Shown: positions 11,180 to 22,005 of the stretch, piece by piece
How positions within the stretch are numbered: position 1 is the first letter of the stretch
Layout: each line of letters starts with the position of its first letter
From: Acanthosepion pharaonis
Taxonomy: Eukaryota; Mollusca; Cephalopoda; Sepiida; Sepiidae
DNA: 64,000 bases
NCBI GenBank assembly: GCA_903632075.3
Contig: CAHIKZ030000394.1
Span: forward strand, 569,501 to 633,500
Reading direction: 5' to 3'
The notes under the pieces: generated by a model
Databases searched by the model: none
Seen by the model: only the letters and a program-made list of their open reading frames with translations
What the model was told of the DNA's origin: nothing
Made by a program: the position numbers and the translations under genes

Positions 11180-11942
11180 TCTCTATCTATAAAAGGCAGG
11201 ATGTGTGTGTGTAACAAATGCATGGCTGCAATTTTCGACGGATTTGCACCAAAATTTACATGCACACACTTCAAGTTAGCAGGAAGGCCAAGACTGACTT
11301 TGCATTTCCCACCTCCCATCGATAGTGGAAATGATCGATTTTTTCATGCTTCTGCAGCAGTTTTCATGTAGTTTACAACAATTTTGTACTGGCCAGAGTG
11401 AGAGCCAATAGCTGGCTGCCATGAATAGGCAGGAAGATTCTATTGGCCAGTGTGAGAGCCAACAGCTGACTGACACAAATTGTTAACTAGCATGCAAGCA
11501 TGCAAAAAAAATCGATAGCTGCATTTGTCACAAGTGGGGAAAAATTTAAATCTGCATGGCACTTCACTCCAATTGGCTCATTCACTTGCTTAAACTCAAT
11601 TCTGATTCCGCAGAACTGGATTGGGTGTGAAAAAGTATTTGTTGTTAACATTCTTTTTTCATTCGGTTTTTCCAGTTACGAGTCCTTTTGTAAAGCTGAT
11701 CGTTTTGTGTTCATTTTGTTTAGTTCTTTTTTCGTAACAGATTTAATGTTTAGTATAGAGCTTAGAAAAATTCGCAGTGTGAGATAGGCAAGAAGTAATG
11801 CATGTAGCAACATCAGCACGGCAAAGGGCACTCTTTTAAAGGCAAGGAAGGGCAAAAATATTTTAAGTCAAGTGATAGCGATTGCTGTATCAGTCGTATG
11901 ATTTTTGAATCAAGCACGGGCAACGCCGGGCCATGCTGGTAG
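11180..11942 (+). mobile_element. Non-autonomous Helitron, copy 1
   Basis: Starts with TCTCTATCTATAAAAGGC directly after an A. The 3' end has the GC-rich hairpin characteristic of Helitrons (GCACGGGCAACGCCGGGC, 11913-11930) about ten bases before a terminus that reads CTGGTAG here and CTGCTAG in the other copies. A (TG)n run follows the 5' end. The family has three copies: this one, 19863-20593 (-) and 40696-41353 (+). No RepHel protein is encoded. The open frames at 11141-11371 and 11500-11787 recur in the other copies only because the DNA is repeated. Confidence 0.75.

Positions 11943-11943
<1 letters not shown>

Positions 11944-11976
<33 letters not shown>
11944..11976. repeat. (TA)n microsatellite
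   Basis: Pure TA tract beginning two bases after the Helitron terminus. Confidence 0.95.
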
Positions 11977-11978
<2 letters not shown>

Positions 11979-12220
11979 TTAAAGCACATTCATTTGTCCA
12001 AATTTTCTCTAACATTTAAAGTAATAAAAATAGGTTGGCTTAAAAAATAAAATCCATTAATTCTTTAGAAATTGCTTTGTTTACATTTTGGATACAAAAC
12101 TGACCAGATATGCTTTTTTAAAAAATCTGAGTGAGTAAATGTACTTTAAAGGAAAAATGGTGAGATATATTGATACTTCGAATATGTAGTGATTTTTACA
12201 TGTTTTCAGTGTAATATCAT

Positions 12221-12224
12221 AATA

Positions 12225-12255
<31 letters not shown>

Positions 12256-12410
12256 ATATGATAAAATATAGTTTTAAGGTATGCTATTTTAGTAGGTAAA
12301 AGTGCTTAATATCAGGGATAAAGTGTATGTAAATATAAAAGATGTCTCTGAGGTCAATACCAAGTCTGTTTCATGCTTGGAGACAATCTTCAGGCCATGT
12401 CTTTTGGGTT
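12221..12410 (+). repeat. (TA)n plus fold-back family H2, half copy
   Basis: After an impure TA tract (12221-12260) the sequence ATAGTTTTAAGGTATGCTA, a TAAAAGTGCT..ATATCAG block, then CATGCTTGGAGACAATCTTC matches, in inverted orientation, the element at 53690-53925. No coding capacity. Confidence 0.6.
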
Positions 12411-12800
12411 GTCTATTTATATATATTTGTTCATGGGGCATTATTAGTATTGCACTATCCTAACATTTATTGGGTAGACAGTAATATTATATTTATTTCA
12501 GTTATATTTCAAATTATTCTAGAAGCTATTGAGTAGAAATAATTGTGTAAATGTAATAATAATAATCAACAATAAATAATAAAGTAATCAATAATAAATA
12601 AAGAGTAAAATGTTAACTAACAACATTATAGAATAGTTACAAATAAACACACTCAGATTTGCAATTATTTCTACTCAATAGCTTCTAGAATAATCTGAAA
12701 TATAACCATTTCCACCTACCCAACCACTGCTCGGATAACACAATAGACCTTGCTACTCATAATGCACCAGTGACCAGTATATATAAATCCATTTATATAT
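12405..12800. repeat. Fold-back element, about 140-bp arms
   Basis: Left arm about 12405-12548 and right arm about 12659-12800 are inverted copies. The inner 45 bases of each arm are nearly identical (ATTATTCTAGAAGCTATTG and its complement) and the outer parts are diverged but alignable. About 110 AT-rich bases separate them. No open frame. A transcript would form a long hairpin. Confidence 0.7.
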
Positions 12801-13174
12801 ATATAGCTATATATAGCCATTTTGTCAGTGGTTCTAACAGAAGATTTTCATCAAGTACTTCCAGTGATTCCAAAGAGGATAAAAGTTGATCAAATCCAAA
12901 GTTGTTTAAAATTGTCACATTTGTGGAAACATGTCGAGAAACTTAAAACTATCAACAAACATGAAAGTTCACCTTTCTAAAAATCAAGTTTTCTAAAGGT
13001 TTTGTAAATGAACAGATGATGATATAAAGATGAGTTCAATGACATCAGTTGTCCATTTCATTTGATTTTCATTTAAGGATGCCTTTTAAAAAACGACCTA
13101 GTAATTATACTCATGTCTCACCATTTAATTTAGGACCTTAGATCTTGTGCTTTTTTGTGTGTGTGTTTCATAAT

Positions 13175-13179
<5 letters not shown>

Positions 13180-13217
<38 letters not shown>
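13180..13217. repeat. (TA)n microsatellite
   Basis: Pure TA tract of nearly 40 bases, about 270 bases 5' of the SINE fold-back at 13488. Confidence 0.95.
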
Positions 13218-13221
<4 letters not shown>

Positions 13222-13487
13222 TTTTACCTTTTATGGTTTTTTCATTTCTCTGTATCTATCAAATTAGCATTCTGACCTATTTAAGACTATCAAACAGATG
13301 TTCTTGACAAGGATTTGTATGAACACTATTCTTGGTAGATTTTAAGAATATTGTATACGTGTGTGTGTGTGGGATAGTCCAGGAAAAGGTATCACTATTC
13401 TTGATGGAGTCAAGGAAAAAAAAAGAAAAAAGAAAAAAGAATACAGATGAATTTGGCTAGATTGAAACAAAAAATATTCTTATATAC

Positions 13488-14033
13488 TATTTACATTATT
13501 CAGACTATTGTCCTCATCTTTGTCACCATATTTATTATTTGTGCACTCCGACCTTCTTCAATTGGTTGGAATATTCGAACTGAACCCTTTATTTTGACGT
13601 CACTGTGGTAGATTGTTTCTAGTTCCATGTGTCATGTATAATGGATGTCAGTTATCAAGGACACATGGACCCAAAGAGTGTGAGTTCAATACCTAGTTTA
13701 CTAGGTATTGAACTCACACTTTTTGGGTCTTGTCACTGGATCAAACTACTGCCTTTATCCACTCTGCCATGTGTCCTTGAGGCAATGGAGAACTTAAAGA
13801 GGGAATTAAGCAGGAGATAACTGATAACTGACATCCATTAGACATGGCACGTGGAACTAGAACAATCTACCCCAGTGAGCAAAATAAAGGGTTCAGTTCG
13901 ACATTCCAACCACCTGAAGAAGGCTGGAGTGTACAACGTCCGAAACGTTGTAATAAATATGGTGACAAAGATGAGGACAATAGTCCAAATAATGTAAATA
14001 GTGTACATAATACCTCATCTCAGAAATATAGAC

Positions 14034-14034
<1 letters not shown>
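13488..14034. mobile_element. SINE family A fold-back (two opposed copies, rearranged)
   Basis: The outer parts are inverted copies of the family A tail: TTGTCCTCATCTTTGTC.CC at 13510-13530 and its complement near 13960-13985. Near the middle is a 29-base palindrome with one mismatch: ACCCAAAGAGTGTGAG.. on the left (13669-13697), and its complement at 13700-13728. The tRNA-like head (A-box region TGGCAGAGTGGATAAAGG on the - strand, 13752-13773) is also present. The right-hand tail (13844-14034) carries CACCTGAAGAAGGCTGG and CCGAAACGTTGT, the signature of this family at 58060-58110 and 51860-51890. Confidence 0.7.

Positions 14035-14080
<46 letters not shown>
14035..14080. repeat. (TA)n microsatellite
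   Basis: Pure TA tract joining the SINE fold-back to an H2-like segment. Confidence 0.95.
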
Positions 14081-14084
<4 letters not shown>

Positions 14085-14455
14085 GTGGGCATTGATGCCA
14101 ACATCAATTGGTGACAGCCTGTCTCATGCTCGAATACAATCTTCAACCATGAAGATTGCAGTCAAGGCTTGAAACGTGCATGTGTGATCACATTAACATA
14201 AACATCACTTTAGTCTGATGAAGTTCAAAATGATGAAATGTATCATATGAAAAAATCTTCCGATTTGTTATGTGTGTGTTAGTGTGTTTCGTTGAATACA
14301 ATGGGCAAGAAATACTTTCTTACAATTTTTCTTTTATGAAGACTAAGTCTTAATCTACACAGTTTTAACACACTCTGTCATTATGAAAGTAAAATTGTAA
14401 GAATGCTAGAAAAACTGAATAAAAAGCTCATAAAAGATTGTCCATCATGGACCAC
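14085..14455. repeat. H2-like and short fold-back repeats
   Basis: 14085-14180 shares ACAATCTTCA and TGAAGATTG hairpin halves with 53700-53800 and ends TTGAAACGTG. 14215-14245 reads CTGATGAAG, then GATGAAATG, a decayed hammerhead-like core. 14305-14415 is a small inverted repeat (CTTACAATTTTTCTTT against TAAAATTGTAAG). 14400-14450 carries AGAAAAACTGAATAAAA, a motif also at 33318-33340 and 52195-52220. Confidence 0.5.
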
Positions 14456-15730
14456 AGATCTTTTGTATTTTTCCAATAAACCCTTCACATGGTGGCCAGA
14501 CTGAAGCTGTTTTCTGAGTGTTGTTATCTGCTTGTACTCTTGTATCCCAATTTGTCAGAGCTGCTACCATGTATCCATGGTAATTGTTACATTGTAGGAT
14601 ACTGCTTATACTGAACATCTATTGTTTATATGTTTCTTGGTCACCAATTATGACTTTTGCTCAATGTTGTAGGCAGCAGATAATCCTTTTCTTTACACTG
14701 TATGGGTGGTGGGAGTTGAAGTTGAGGTATTGTTTGGTGAATGTTGGCTTGCAGTATACAGATGTCTTGAACCCATTCTCTATTCAAGATATTACTACAT
14801 GCAGGAATCCTAGTTATTGTTTTCTTTCTCCTTTGTGAACTGTATTGATAATCTTATTAAGTTCACATGATCCAGTAGTAGACCTCTTTCTGATGTAGTC
14901 AAAGTATGAAGGTGTCATTTCCATATCTCAGTCATAGAGTTGGCTTTAGTGATGTGTATTCTAATGCCATTTCCTCAAAATATTCCATGTATATGTTTGC
15001 CATTGTTGGTGTTAATGGCAAGCTCATTGCTAAACCTTCATCCTGTCAATATATGTCTGATCCCATTCTGAAGCATGTTGTTTGTGTACAGATAGCATCT
15101 TTATCAGGTTATCTATTGTTATACTGGTACGTTCTCCTAGGGATGAGTCCAAGGCCAGTCTGTCCCTGATTAACAATAGTGCCTCCTCCATGGGTACCTT
15201 GGTGAACAAACACCACCTTCAGGCTCACCTTTTGGTTGGATTGGCTAGGAGCATCTTTGATTATATCCACAAAGTGGGTTGAGTTTCAGACATATGATAG
15301 TGACTTTCCTATTAATGGATCAATTATATCTACAAGGAAGTGACTCAGAGGATGGTACACCATGCTTTGGCAACTAACTATTGGCCTGAAAAGAATACTG
15401 TCTTTGTGAATTTTGGGAAGATCATATATGTGAGGTAGCTTGCTGTAACGTTGTGACAACTGCCTATATATCTTTGGTGGGAAGTGGTCCTTGTTCTTGA
15501 TTGGGATCTGTGACAGTTTTTGTTGTTTTCATTGTTGGATCTTACTATACTTTACTATAGCTACCATTTCTAATGAGGTCTTCCAGTTTTCCTGTATATT
15601 CTGTTTTATCCATCACTACAGTTGCACTGCCTTTGTCACCTAGAAGTATGATGTTGTTATTCTTCTGTAGGGCTTTTATTGCCAGCCTCTCCAGTGTTGT
15701 GATATTTGATTTGGGCAGCTCATACCAGTG
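14456..15730 (-). mobile_element. Penelope-like element fragment (RT, no GIY-YIG)
   Basis: On the - strand, broken frames give a colinear Penelope-type reverse transcriptase: GDKGSATVVMDKTEYTGK near 15640, LPKIHK and RPIVSC near 15390-15440, the QDEGLAM..PL.P.MANIY segment near 14990-15060, IYMEYFEEMA near 14965, then a mutated LRYGNDTFIL in place of the usual YVDD catalytic box near 14905. The fragment runs into the linker that precedes the endonuclease (homologous to 45770 in the copy at 45540-46535) and stops before the GIY-YIG domain. The altered catalytic box and many stops make it inactive. Confidence 0.75.
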
Positions 15731-16850
15731 ACTTGACCCAAAGAGTTGTGAGATAAATATCTGGATTTTTCATATGTACAAACCATATAAAAAGTGAAGA
15801 TCTCTTTTTTTTATAACATGAGCTAGAAAACAACCATACTGATCTGACCAACTCATTCACAGCAACACAGGTAATACAGACACTGAAGTTTTTTTATATG
15901 TGAAGTTTCTTTCCAATGCATTGAAATCTACAATGACCTGACTTCTATATTTATCTATTAAGCTAATGTAAACAAGTTCTTTCAGATTTCTTAGTTTTTA
16001 TTGCATTAGGAAGAAAAAATGACTTCAATAGCCCAAATAATTACAGAAGTTGTGTATATGTATATATTTTAGGAAAATCTATGACAAAATGAAAAAAAAA
16101 CCTTTAATGTGTACACCCACACAAAAAATCTATAAATATATTCATGTACACAAATAGTTATAAACATTTGAATGTGTATGTACAAACACTGACATGCATA
16201 TACATTAATAAAATTTACAAATAATTCAAGCAGAAAATTAATTATGTTTTTTGGAGAAAAGTTTATTTGCAACAGAAACTGGTTGAAGTATTAATCCCAT
16301 GTAGGTATTGAAGATTTTACAAGTATATAACTGTATTGATAAATGTACCGATTATTATTATAGAATTAGGAAGATTATGTTGTTCTTATCTTCTGTTTGG
16401 AAAAGGAAAAAGACTTAAATTTAAAATGCCAGGATTGAACATCCTAAGTTTTATCTAGACTCTGGCTCTGATAACAAGAAACCAAAGTGAAATACACAAT
16501 ATTTTTTATAAGAACTTAAGAATCTGACCAGTATTTGGATTGTTTAATTTTTGTATACAAATTAGTATTCAAGTTGTTTAATTGTTTTAAGAAGACACAT
16601 TTTATGCCAGTAGTGGAGTTGCTTATGATTTTTAGTCAAATTTCACTCAGTAGAGTTGCTTATAAAAAAATCGTTTACACAACTATCTTAGCCACTAAAC
16701 AGGTATAAAAACTGAAATAGACAGGAAGATAGATATGAATAGACTACCAGGGAGAAAGAGAGAGCTAGATAGATTGATTGATGAAGAAAGTGAGATAGAT
16801 ATTCAAGCGGTAACACATATGTGCGTGTGTGTAAAAAAGTGTAAGTTGCG
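15731..16850. other. No gene recognised
   Basis: AT-rich, with the weak open frame 16069-16272 (-) produced by TGTA/CATA-rich sequence. No repeat family recognised with confidence. Confidence 0.4.
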
Positions 16851-17105
16851 TGGAGCATGCGGTGTGCTGCTAGCTGCCTGTGTCTACTTAATACAGTGAT
16901 GAGTCATGCCTAGTAACCAAAAGTAGAGGCGACCGCTGACAAATCGATTCGCTAACGCTCCTCTTCTTCATTCACTCTTGCTTGTTCTCTTACTCCCTCT
17001 CTTTGTCCTACTGTGCTTCTTCTCCCAAACATCAGCTGCTATATGTTGAATCATACATCTTTCTCCTCCTCCTACTCCTCTCACCAATTTGCCGGGTCTT
17101 CTTCG
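16850..17105. promoter_or_regulatory. Possible promoter / first-exon region (weak)
   Basis: This stretch contrasts with its surroundings. It holds several CpGs (GAGGCGACCGCTGAC, AATCGATTCGCTAACGC), a long CT-rich tract with CTCCTCCTCCTACTCC, and no recognised repeat. Such islands in AT-rich animal DNA often mark transcription starts. It could be the start of the glycerate kinase gene, whose 5' exons are missing, but there is no direct evidence and no exon was identified downstream. Confidence 0.2.
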
Positions 17106-17502
17106 TTTTAAAGCTTCCTTACAATGTTTTCTTTTTTTGACTGTTTAATTCAATCTTTTTATATTAGCGTATCATTGTTCTCAGCAATAGCCATAACGCA
17201 TTCAAAAAAAGTAAAAGAAAAGAAAGAAAAAAACACCTCAGAAACTTCCAAATTTGACCGTCTTATGATTCAGTGATTTTTTGTGTGTATTCTTACTTTT
17301 TTTTCCTTGTAAATTTTGAATTGCTCGTGTAAAAAGGAGAGAAAAAAACACAAAATAAATTTAAATATATCTTATGGATTTATTTAGGAAAAGCTGTGAC
17401 TTTATCTTTCTCTTTACTAAGATTGTTTAAAAATTAAGAAAAAGAGTTTTATATTGTCTGTTATTTCCTCACTTGACTCAGGTGCAAATTTATGTCATTC
17501 AA

Positions 17503-17503
<1 letters not shown>

Positions 17504-17542
<39 letters not shown>

Positions 17543-17545
17543 TGT
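17504..17545. repeat. (GT)n microsatellite
   Basis: Near-pure GT tract. It causes the VCVCVC open frame at 17454-17654, which is not a gene. Confidence 0.95.
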
Positions 17546-18041
17546 GTGCTTTTCTGAAATGCCTGTACTGGATCAACTTAACTTTACACGTGATTTTGGC
17601 ATTGTTCAAATCTGCCAAATAAGGAGTCTTGGGAATATCAGGTCACGCTTATGAAAATAAATAAGTAGAACCAACCAATTTGGAACTATAGATACATTTC
17701 TTTTTAGGTATGACTCAACTTTTACTGTTTTACCAATATCTATGTATTTATTTATTTTTAAATCTAAAAGTTACGAGTCTTCTGAAGACTTACTTTGGGT
17801 ATTGTGTAAGCATAAGTAATGCGAAAATAAATAAATAAAAATAGTTACATGATTCCAGGTAGAAAAGAAGCATCTGCATACATATATACAGACCCAATTC
17901 TTACACACACTAAATTCTTATGCGTGTATGGGCAGCAATTCCGCAGTAATATACGTTTCATTGAACAAGAACAATCAGGTAGTTTTGTTTAACTTTAAAA
18001 ATAAACTAAATAAAAGTAATTTGTCAGCCTTGTTCAACACC

Positions 18042-18045
<4 letters not shown>

Positions 18046-18109
<64 letters not shown>
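18046..18109. repeat. (CA)n(TA)n compound microsatellite
   Basis: A CA run (18046-18079) passes into a TA run (18080-18109). It flanks the hammerhead-bearing element directly. Confidence 0.95.
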
Positions 18110-18111
<2 letters not shown>

Positions 18112-18137
18112 ATAATATTTTTATTATAAAATATTTT

Positions 18138-18198
18138 ACACCGCTACACAAAAATTTCTATGTTTCGGAACTAAAAATTGTTCCTCATCAGGTGATGT
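18138..18198 (-). ncRNA. Hammerhead ribozyme (complete conserved core)
   Basis: Read on the - strand. Core CUGAUGA is at 18191-18185. Stem II is GGAAC (18184-18180) paired with GUUCC (18171-18167) over an 8-base loop. GAA is at 18166-18164, followed by A15.1. Stem III starts with ACAUAG at 18163-18158 and pairs with UUGUGU ending at 18146 (A-U, C-G, A-U, U-G, A-U, G-U, extendable). The residue at the cleavage position is A18145, giving a GUA triplet, a permitted NUH. Stem I is formed by ACAUCAC (18198-18192) with GCGGUGU (18144-18138), one A-C mismatch. Every invariant position of the published hammerhead consensus is met. Activity is inferred. The host element is a small AT-rich repeat next to (TA)n and encodes no protein. 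Confidence 0.75.
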
Positions 18199-18357
18199 TA
18201 GTTAGCTTATGATGAAAATGATTTACTTGGGAAATCAGAAAACAATTCAGTAGCTCATTTGAGAGTTAAAAAAAGAGGGGAAAAGCCAAGATTCCAAAAT
18301 TTAAAAAAAACACATGATCGGTGGTTTCTTATTCTGCCTGTTCTTTCTCTTTATTTG

Positions 18358-18360
<3 letters not shown>

Positions 18361-18391
<31 letters not shown>
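18361..18391. repeat. (TA)n microsatellite
   Basis: TA tract about 160 bases beyond the ribozyme, on the opposite side from 18080-18109. The two tracts may mark the limits of one inserted element. Confidence 0.9.
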
Positions 18392-18400
<9 letters not shown>

Positions 18401-18589
18401 CATTCTTTGTCATTCTTCATTGTCATGTGCATAAAGAAATACATAAATAAAAAAATAATTATGCTGTCACTGTTTCATGTCCATAAAAAATAAATAAAAA
18501 TTAATTATAGTATCAAAGATAATTATAATAAAGTAATTATAACAATTATAATTATCATTAATTCACTCTTTTTAAACTAGTGAAAATTG

Positions 18590-19060
18590 ACCTCACTTTT
18601 CTCCTCTACACTCACAAACACGTGATGTTCTCACTATTAGACAGGCAGTCAACACAGACAGGCCCTCAAAACATGCATCTATGAAAATTTTGGCTCCTTT
18701 TTCTTTTTCAGGCCATAATAGTAACATTTACCTCTTAGTGCTATACAAAAATTCGAGGTGAAAAAATCCTCAGACACTTCTTGTATTTTCTGACTAAATC
18801 AACTGGACACTTATTACACACATCTATGAAAATATATGAGAAAAACTGCAGGCACTTTACTTATATTTTATCTCATCATTCTGTTGAATTCCAATCCATA
18901 TTTGATCTACATTTGGCCCCAAACTCACAATTTTACTCAGTATTACTGTCTCTCATGTCTCGAACACCAAATAGCAACCAGATGAAAAATAATACTCGCT
19001 TTGTTGTTTCCACATCTTGCTGTTTCTCATTTTTACAAGTATTTTTGTATATATGAATGC
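18590..19060. repeat. Repeat shared with 35100-35345
   Basis: The segment near 18866-18935 (TTTTATCTCATCATTCTG, ATATTTGATCTACATTTG) is similar to 35290-35345 (TTTTATCATCCTGTC, AAATTTAATCTGCATTTG). No coding signature. The 91-codon open frame 18781-19056 is treated as chance. Confidence 0.4.
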
Positions 19061-19109
19061 TGAGGGGATTTATAATTATTTACCCAGAGTTAAAAATTGA
19101 CTACAACAT

Positions 19110-19395
19110 ACATGTCCTTTCTTATATACATACATACATATACGTCGTTACTGATATGAAGACATACATATCCATCAGGCACATTCTTTCTTTCATACCT
19201 ACATATTTATCCCTTCTTATACATACATACATACATACATACACATCCATTTTTATATACCTGAACACATCTGTTTTCATATACATGCATACATACATCC
19301 AAATTGATTTTTATATACATAAACACATTTGTTCTCATATACATACACATCCATTCTAATATATTTGTATACTTATATATACATCCATTCTTATA
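19110..19395. repeat. Degenerate (CATA)n/(ATAC)n low-complexity tract
   Basis: Imperfect CATA repeats throughout. They create the IHTYIHTY open frame at 19057-19359, which is not a gene. Confidence 0.85.
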
Positions 19396-19862
19396 TGGTA
19401 GAAATTAAGTGATACTGCCTTTTAATAAATGACTTGGGTGTAAACATTTATAAACATTTGAGTACAGTTCAGACTATTGTTTTATGGCGCACTGATTATT
19501 ATATAATAATCATAATGAGTCAAATCAGTTTGTTTTAACCCATTTTTTCAAAATTGTTTCAATTTAGAATTAATTCAAGTATACAAAGTAGAGAATATGC
19601 TTTTGTCTTGTCATAAATTTAATGACAAAAAATCATACAGAAAATGACACCAATAGTATTATAGCAGCAGTATTATTTCCATTTTTGATGAAGCATTAAT
19701 GACTTATATGAGAACAAATAAATATGATACTGAAAGAGATTGTGGAATGGAATGATGAGTTATAGGCTAGATTTGGTCTTCTGCAAAGCTGATGACTTCT
19801 AACTTAGCAGTTGAAGCAGACACATTAAGAAATCTTACCAAGTGCTTATTATTTATTTCTGA

Positions 19863-20593
19863 CTAGCAGCATGGCCCGGCGTTGCCCGTGCTTGATTCAA
19901 AAATCATATGACTCATACAGCAATCGCTATCACTTGACTTAAAATATTTTTGCCCTTCCTTGCCTTTAAAAGAGTGACCTTTGCCGTGCTGATGTTGCTA
20001 CATGCCTTACTTTTTGCTATCACTTTTTATCTCACACTGCAAATTTTTTCTAAGCTCTATACTAAACATTAAATCTGTTATGAAAAAAGAACTAAACAAA
20101 ATGAACACAAAACGATCAGCTTTAAAAATGGACTCGTAACTGGAAAAACTGAATGAAGAAAGAATGTTAACAACAAATACTTTTTCACACTCAACCCAGT
20201 TCTGTGGAATCAGAATTGAGTTTAAGCAAGCGAATGAGCCAATTGGAGTAAAGTGCCATGCAGATTTAAATTTTTCCCACTTGTGATGAATGCAGCTATC
20301 AATTTTTTTTGCATGCTAGTATGCTAGTTAACATTCAGGTCAGTCAGCTGTTGGCTCTCACTCTGGCCAGTACAAAATGGCTGCAAACTACATGAAAACT
20401 ACCGTAGAAGCATGAAAAATTTGATTATTTCCCTTATCGGTGGGAGTTGGGAAATGCAAAGTTGGTCTTGGCCTTCCTGCTAACTTGGAGCATGTGCATG
20501 TAAATTTTGGTGCAAATCCGTCAAAAATTATGGCCGTGCATTCATTACACACACACACACACACACACACATTGTGCCTTTTATAGATAAAGA
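19863..20593 (-). mobile_element. Non-autonomous Helitron, copy 2
   Basis: On the - strand it starts with TCTTTATCTATAAAAGGC (20593) after an A and ends GCACGGGCAACGCCGGGC then CATGCTGCTAG at 19863, followed by T. Both ends fit Helitron rules (A|TC...CTAG|T). A (TG)n run lies near its 5' end (20550-20571 on the + strand as CA). This is the copy with the best preserved 3' terminus. Confidence 0.8.
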
Positions 20594-20904
20594 TATGCAC
20601 TGTTTATTCATTGCTGTAGATTGACTTCAATGAAAAAACTGTGATAAAAAAACAAGTAAAAAAATTAAAATGAAAGTAAATACTTAATGATTGACAATGC
20701 TTCATGTAATAAAAAATGATTCTGATTCAGTATGTGGAAAATCACTAGTCATTTTCATTTTTTTTTTCAGCTATTACAAGTCAATAGTATTTCACAAGCA
20801 ATAAATCACAATGAACTAAAAAACTAGTCATTCAATCATAACAAACTCTACAGAATGAAAACAATAAGTGACTTACCATAAAATTTCAAATATGTCATGT
20901 CACT

Positions 20905-21270
20905 TCAGGACATAGGTGATCATGGCTCAATAAATTTTGTCTTTCTGTTATTTTACCTAAACCTTGTTTCAGTATTCATTTACACAACTTCACTAAGTTA
21001 TGTTTTGTTTTTCTCTGTCCCTCTTGCCTTCAATCTGTCCTGTGAGTATCAGATTTTCTAATCCCTCTTTCCACTGTGCCCTAGTAATTTCAACTGTCTC
21101 TTTCTGATGTTAAGTATAAGTTTCCTTTTTGTTTCCATTTTTCATTGCTCACATGTTTGGTCCATAGTATTTTCAGCATCCTCTTGTTGAACCACATTTC
21201 TGCTGCCTCAAGTCTCCTCTTCATCTGTGAGGAGATTGTTCAACATTCACTGCCATATAGGAAGACTGAT
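20905..21270 (-). mobile_element. LINE 3' end (C-terminus of ORF2)
   Basis: Broken - strand frames read as the tail of a non-LTR reverse transcriptase protein: LYGSECWTI.S near 21250, then AAEMWFNKRMLKILW near 21190, followed by a basic GRIRKS-like region and a terminus near 20910 (EP.SPMS). The same ending occurs at 56500-56640 (+) and 56690-56960 (-). Only a few hundred bases remain. The clade is uncertain (RTE-like by texture). Confidence 0.6.
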
Positions 21271-21639
21271 ATTATATAACAGTTGCTGACTGTAGCAAAA
21301 AAACAAAAAAACAAAAGAAAACTCCTGCCATGATGAATATTTTTGTTTGTACTTAAAATATATAGTAGAAACATACCAAATTATATTTGCACTGAAAAAA
21401 ATTCTTTGATAAAATTTTTCAGCATAGACTAAGTTGTGAGAATAACTGGTGGACACTATTTAGTGGTGAAAGATGTTTCACACAGTTGTAATGATTGATA
21501 AAAGAAAAGGGAATATTTCACTCAACAGTTCTTAGTTAACATTAATAGAACCTGTTGGCTGGTCTAACACTGAAATAGAATGGCATGAAAAGACAAGAAG
21601 TCTACATGTGCAATACAGAATTTATATACAAATAACGTC

Positions 21640-22005
21640 CTTGGTAAGATAATAAACTATGTCCAAAAGCAAGGCCTCTGATCAGGAGGTTTTGAGGAGT
21701 GTGGAACCACCTCTTAATTGCTGGTGTTCCCAGGTTCACCCTGACCCGGGGTGGTAGCACCTGTTAGGGTCCCAGCTATGTGTAAATAGTTAAACCAAAA
21801 ACTGGGGTCAAAACACTATGAAAGTGTAAAAATAGGTTTTAATACCAGAAATACTTTGTAAAAAAATTATTATCAGCAATAAATTTTTGAAGAAAAATTA
21901 TTACCAGCAATACATTTTTGAAAAAAAAATATTACCAGCAATAAAAATCTTGTTGGCATTAAATAACTCGTTGAGGTTGATATGCCGTAAAACAAAACAA
22001 ACAAG
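21640..22005 (+). repeat. Dispersed repeat family X, intact copy
   Basis: Head and tail are contiguous here: GGCCTCTGATCAGGAGG near 21670, GTTAGGGTCCCAGCTATG near 21763-21780, then GGGGTCAAAACACTATGAAA near 21805-21824, the AATTATTATCAGCAATAA tail and the terminal CGTTGAGGTTGATATGCCG. It shows what the 7940-10325 copy looked like before the LINE insertion. Confidence 0.7.

Noticed and set aside
11500..11787. 95-codon ORF recurring at 41001-41324
   Set aside because: Recurs because both lie in copies of one non-autonomous Helitron. There is no similarity to Helitron proteins or others, and the frame differs between copies.
13844..14095. Open frame ending in a YIYIYI run
   Set aside because: Made of a SINE tail plus a (TA)n tract.
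14215..14250. CTGATGAAG ... GATGAAATG as an active hammerhead
   Set aside because: The heptamer is intact but stem II pairs poorly and stem I is not supported. Kept only as a decayed repeat.
19057..19359. 100-codon open frame rich in IHTY
   Set aside because: Translation of degenerate CATA repeats with no coding signature.
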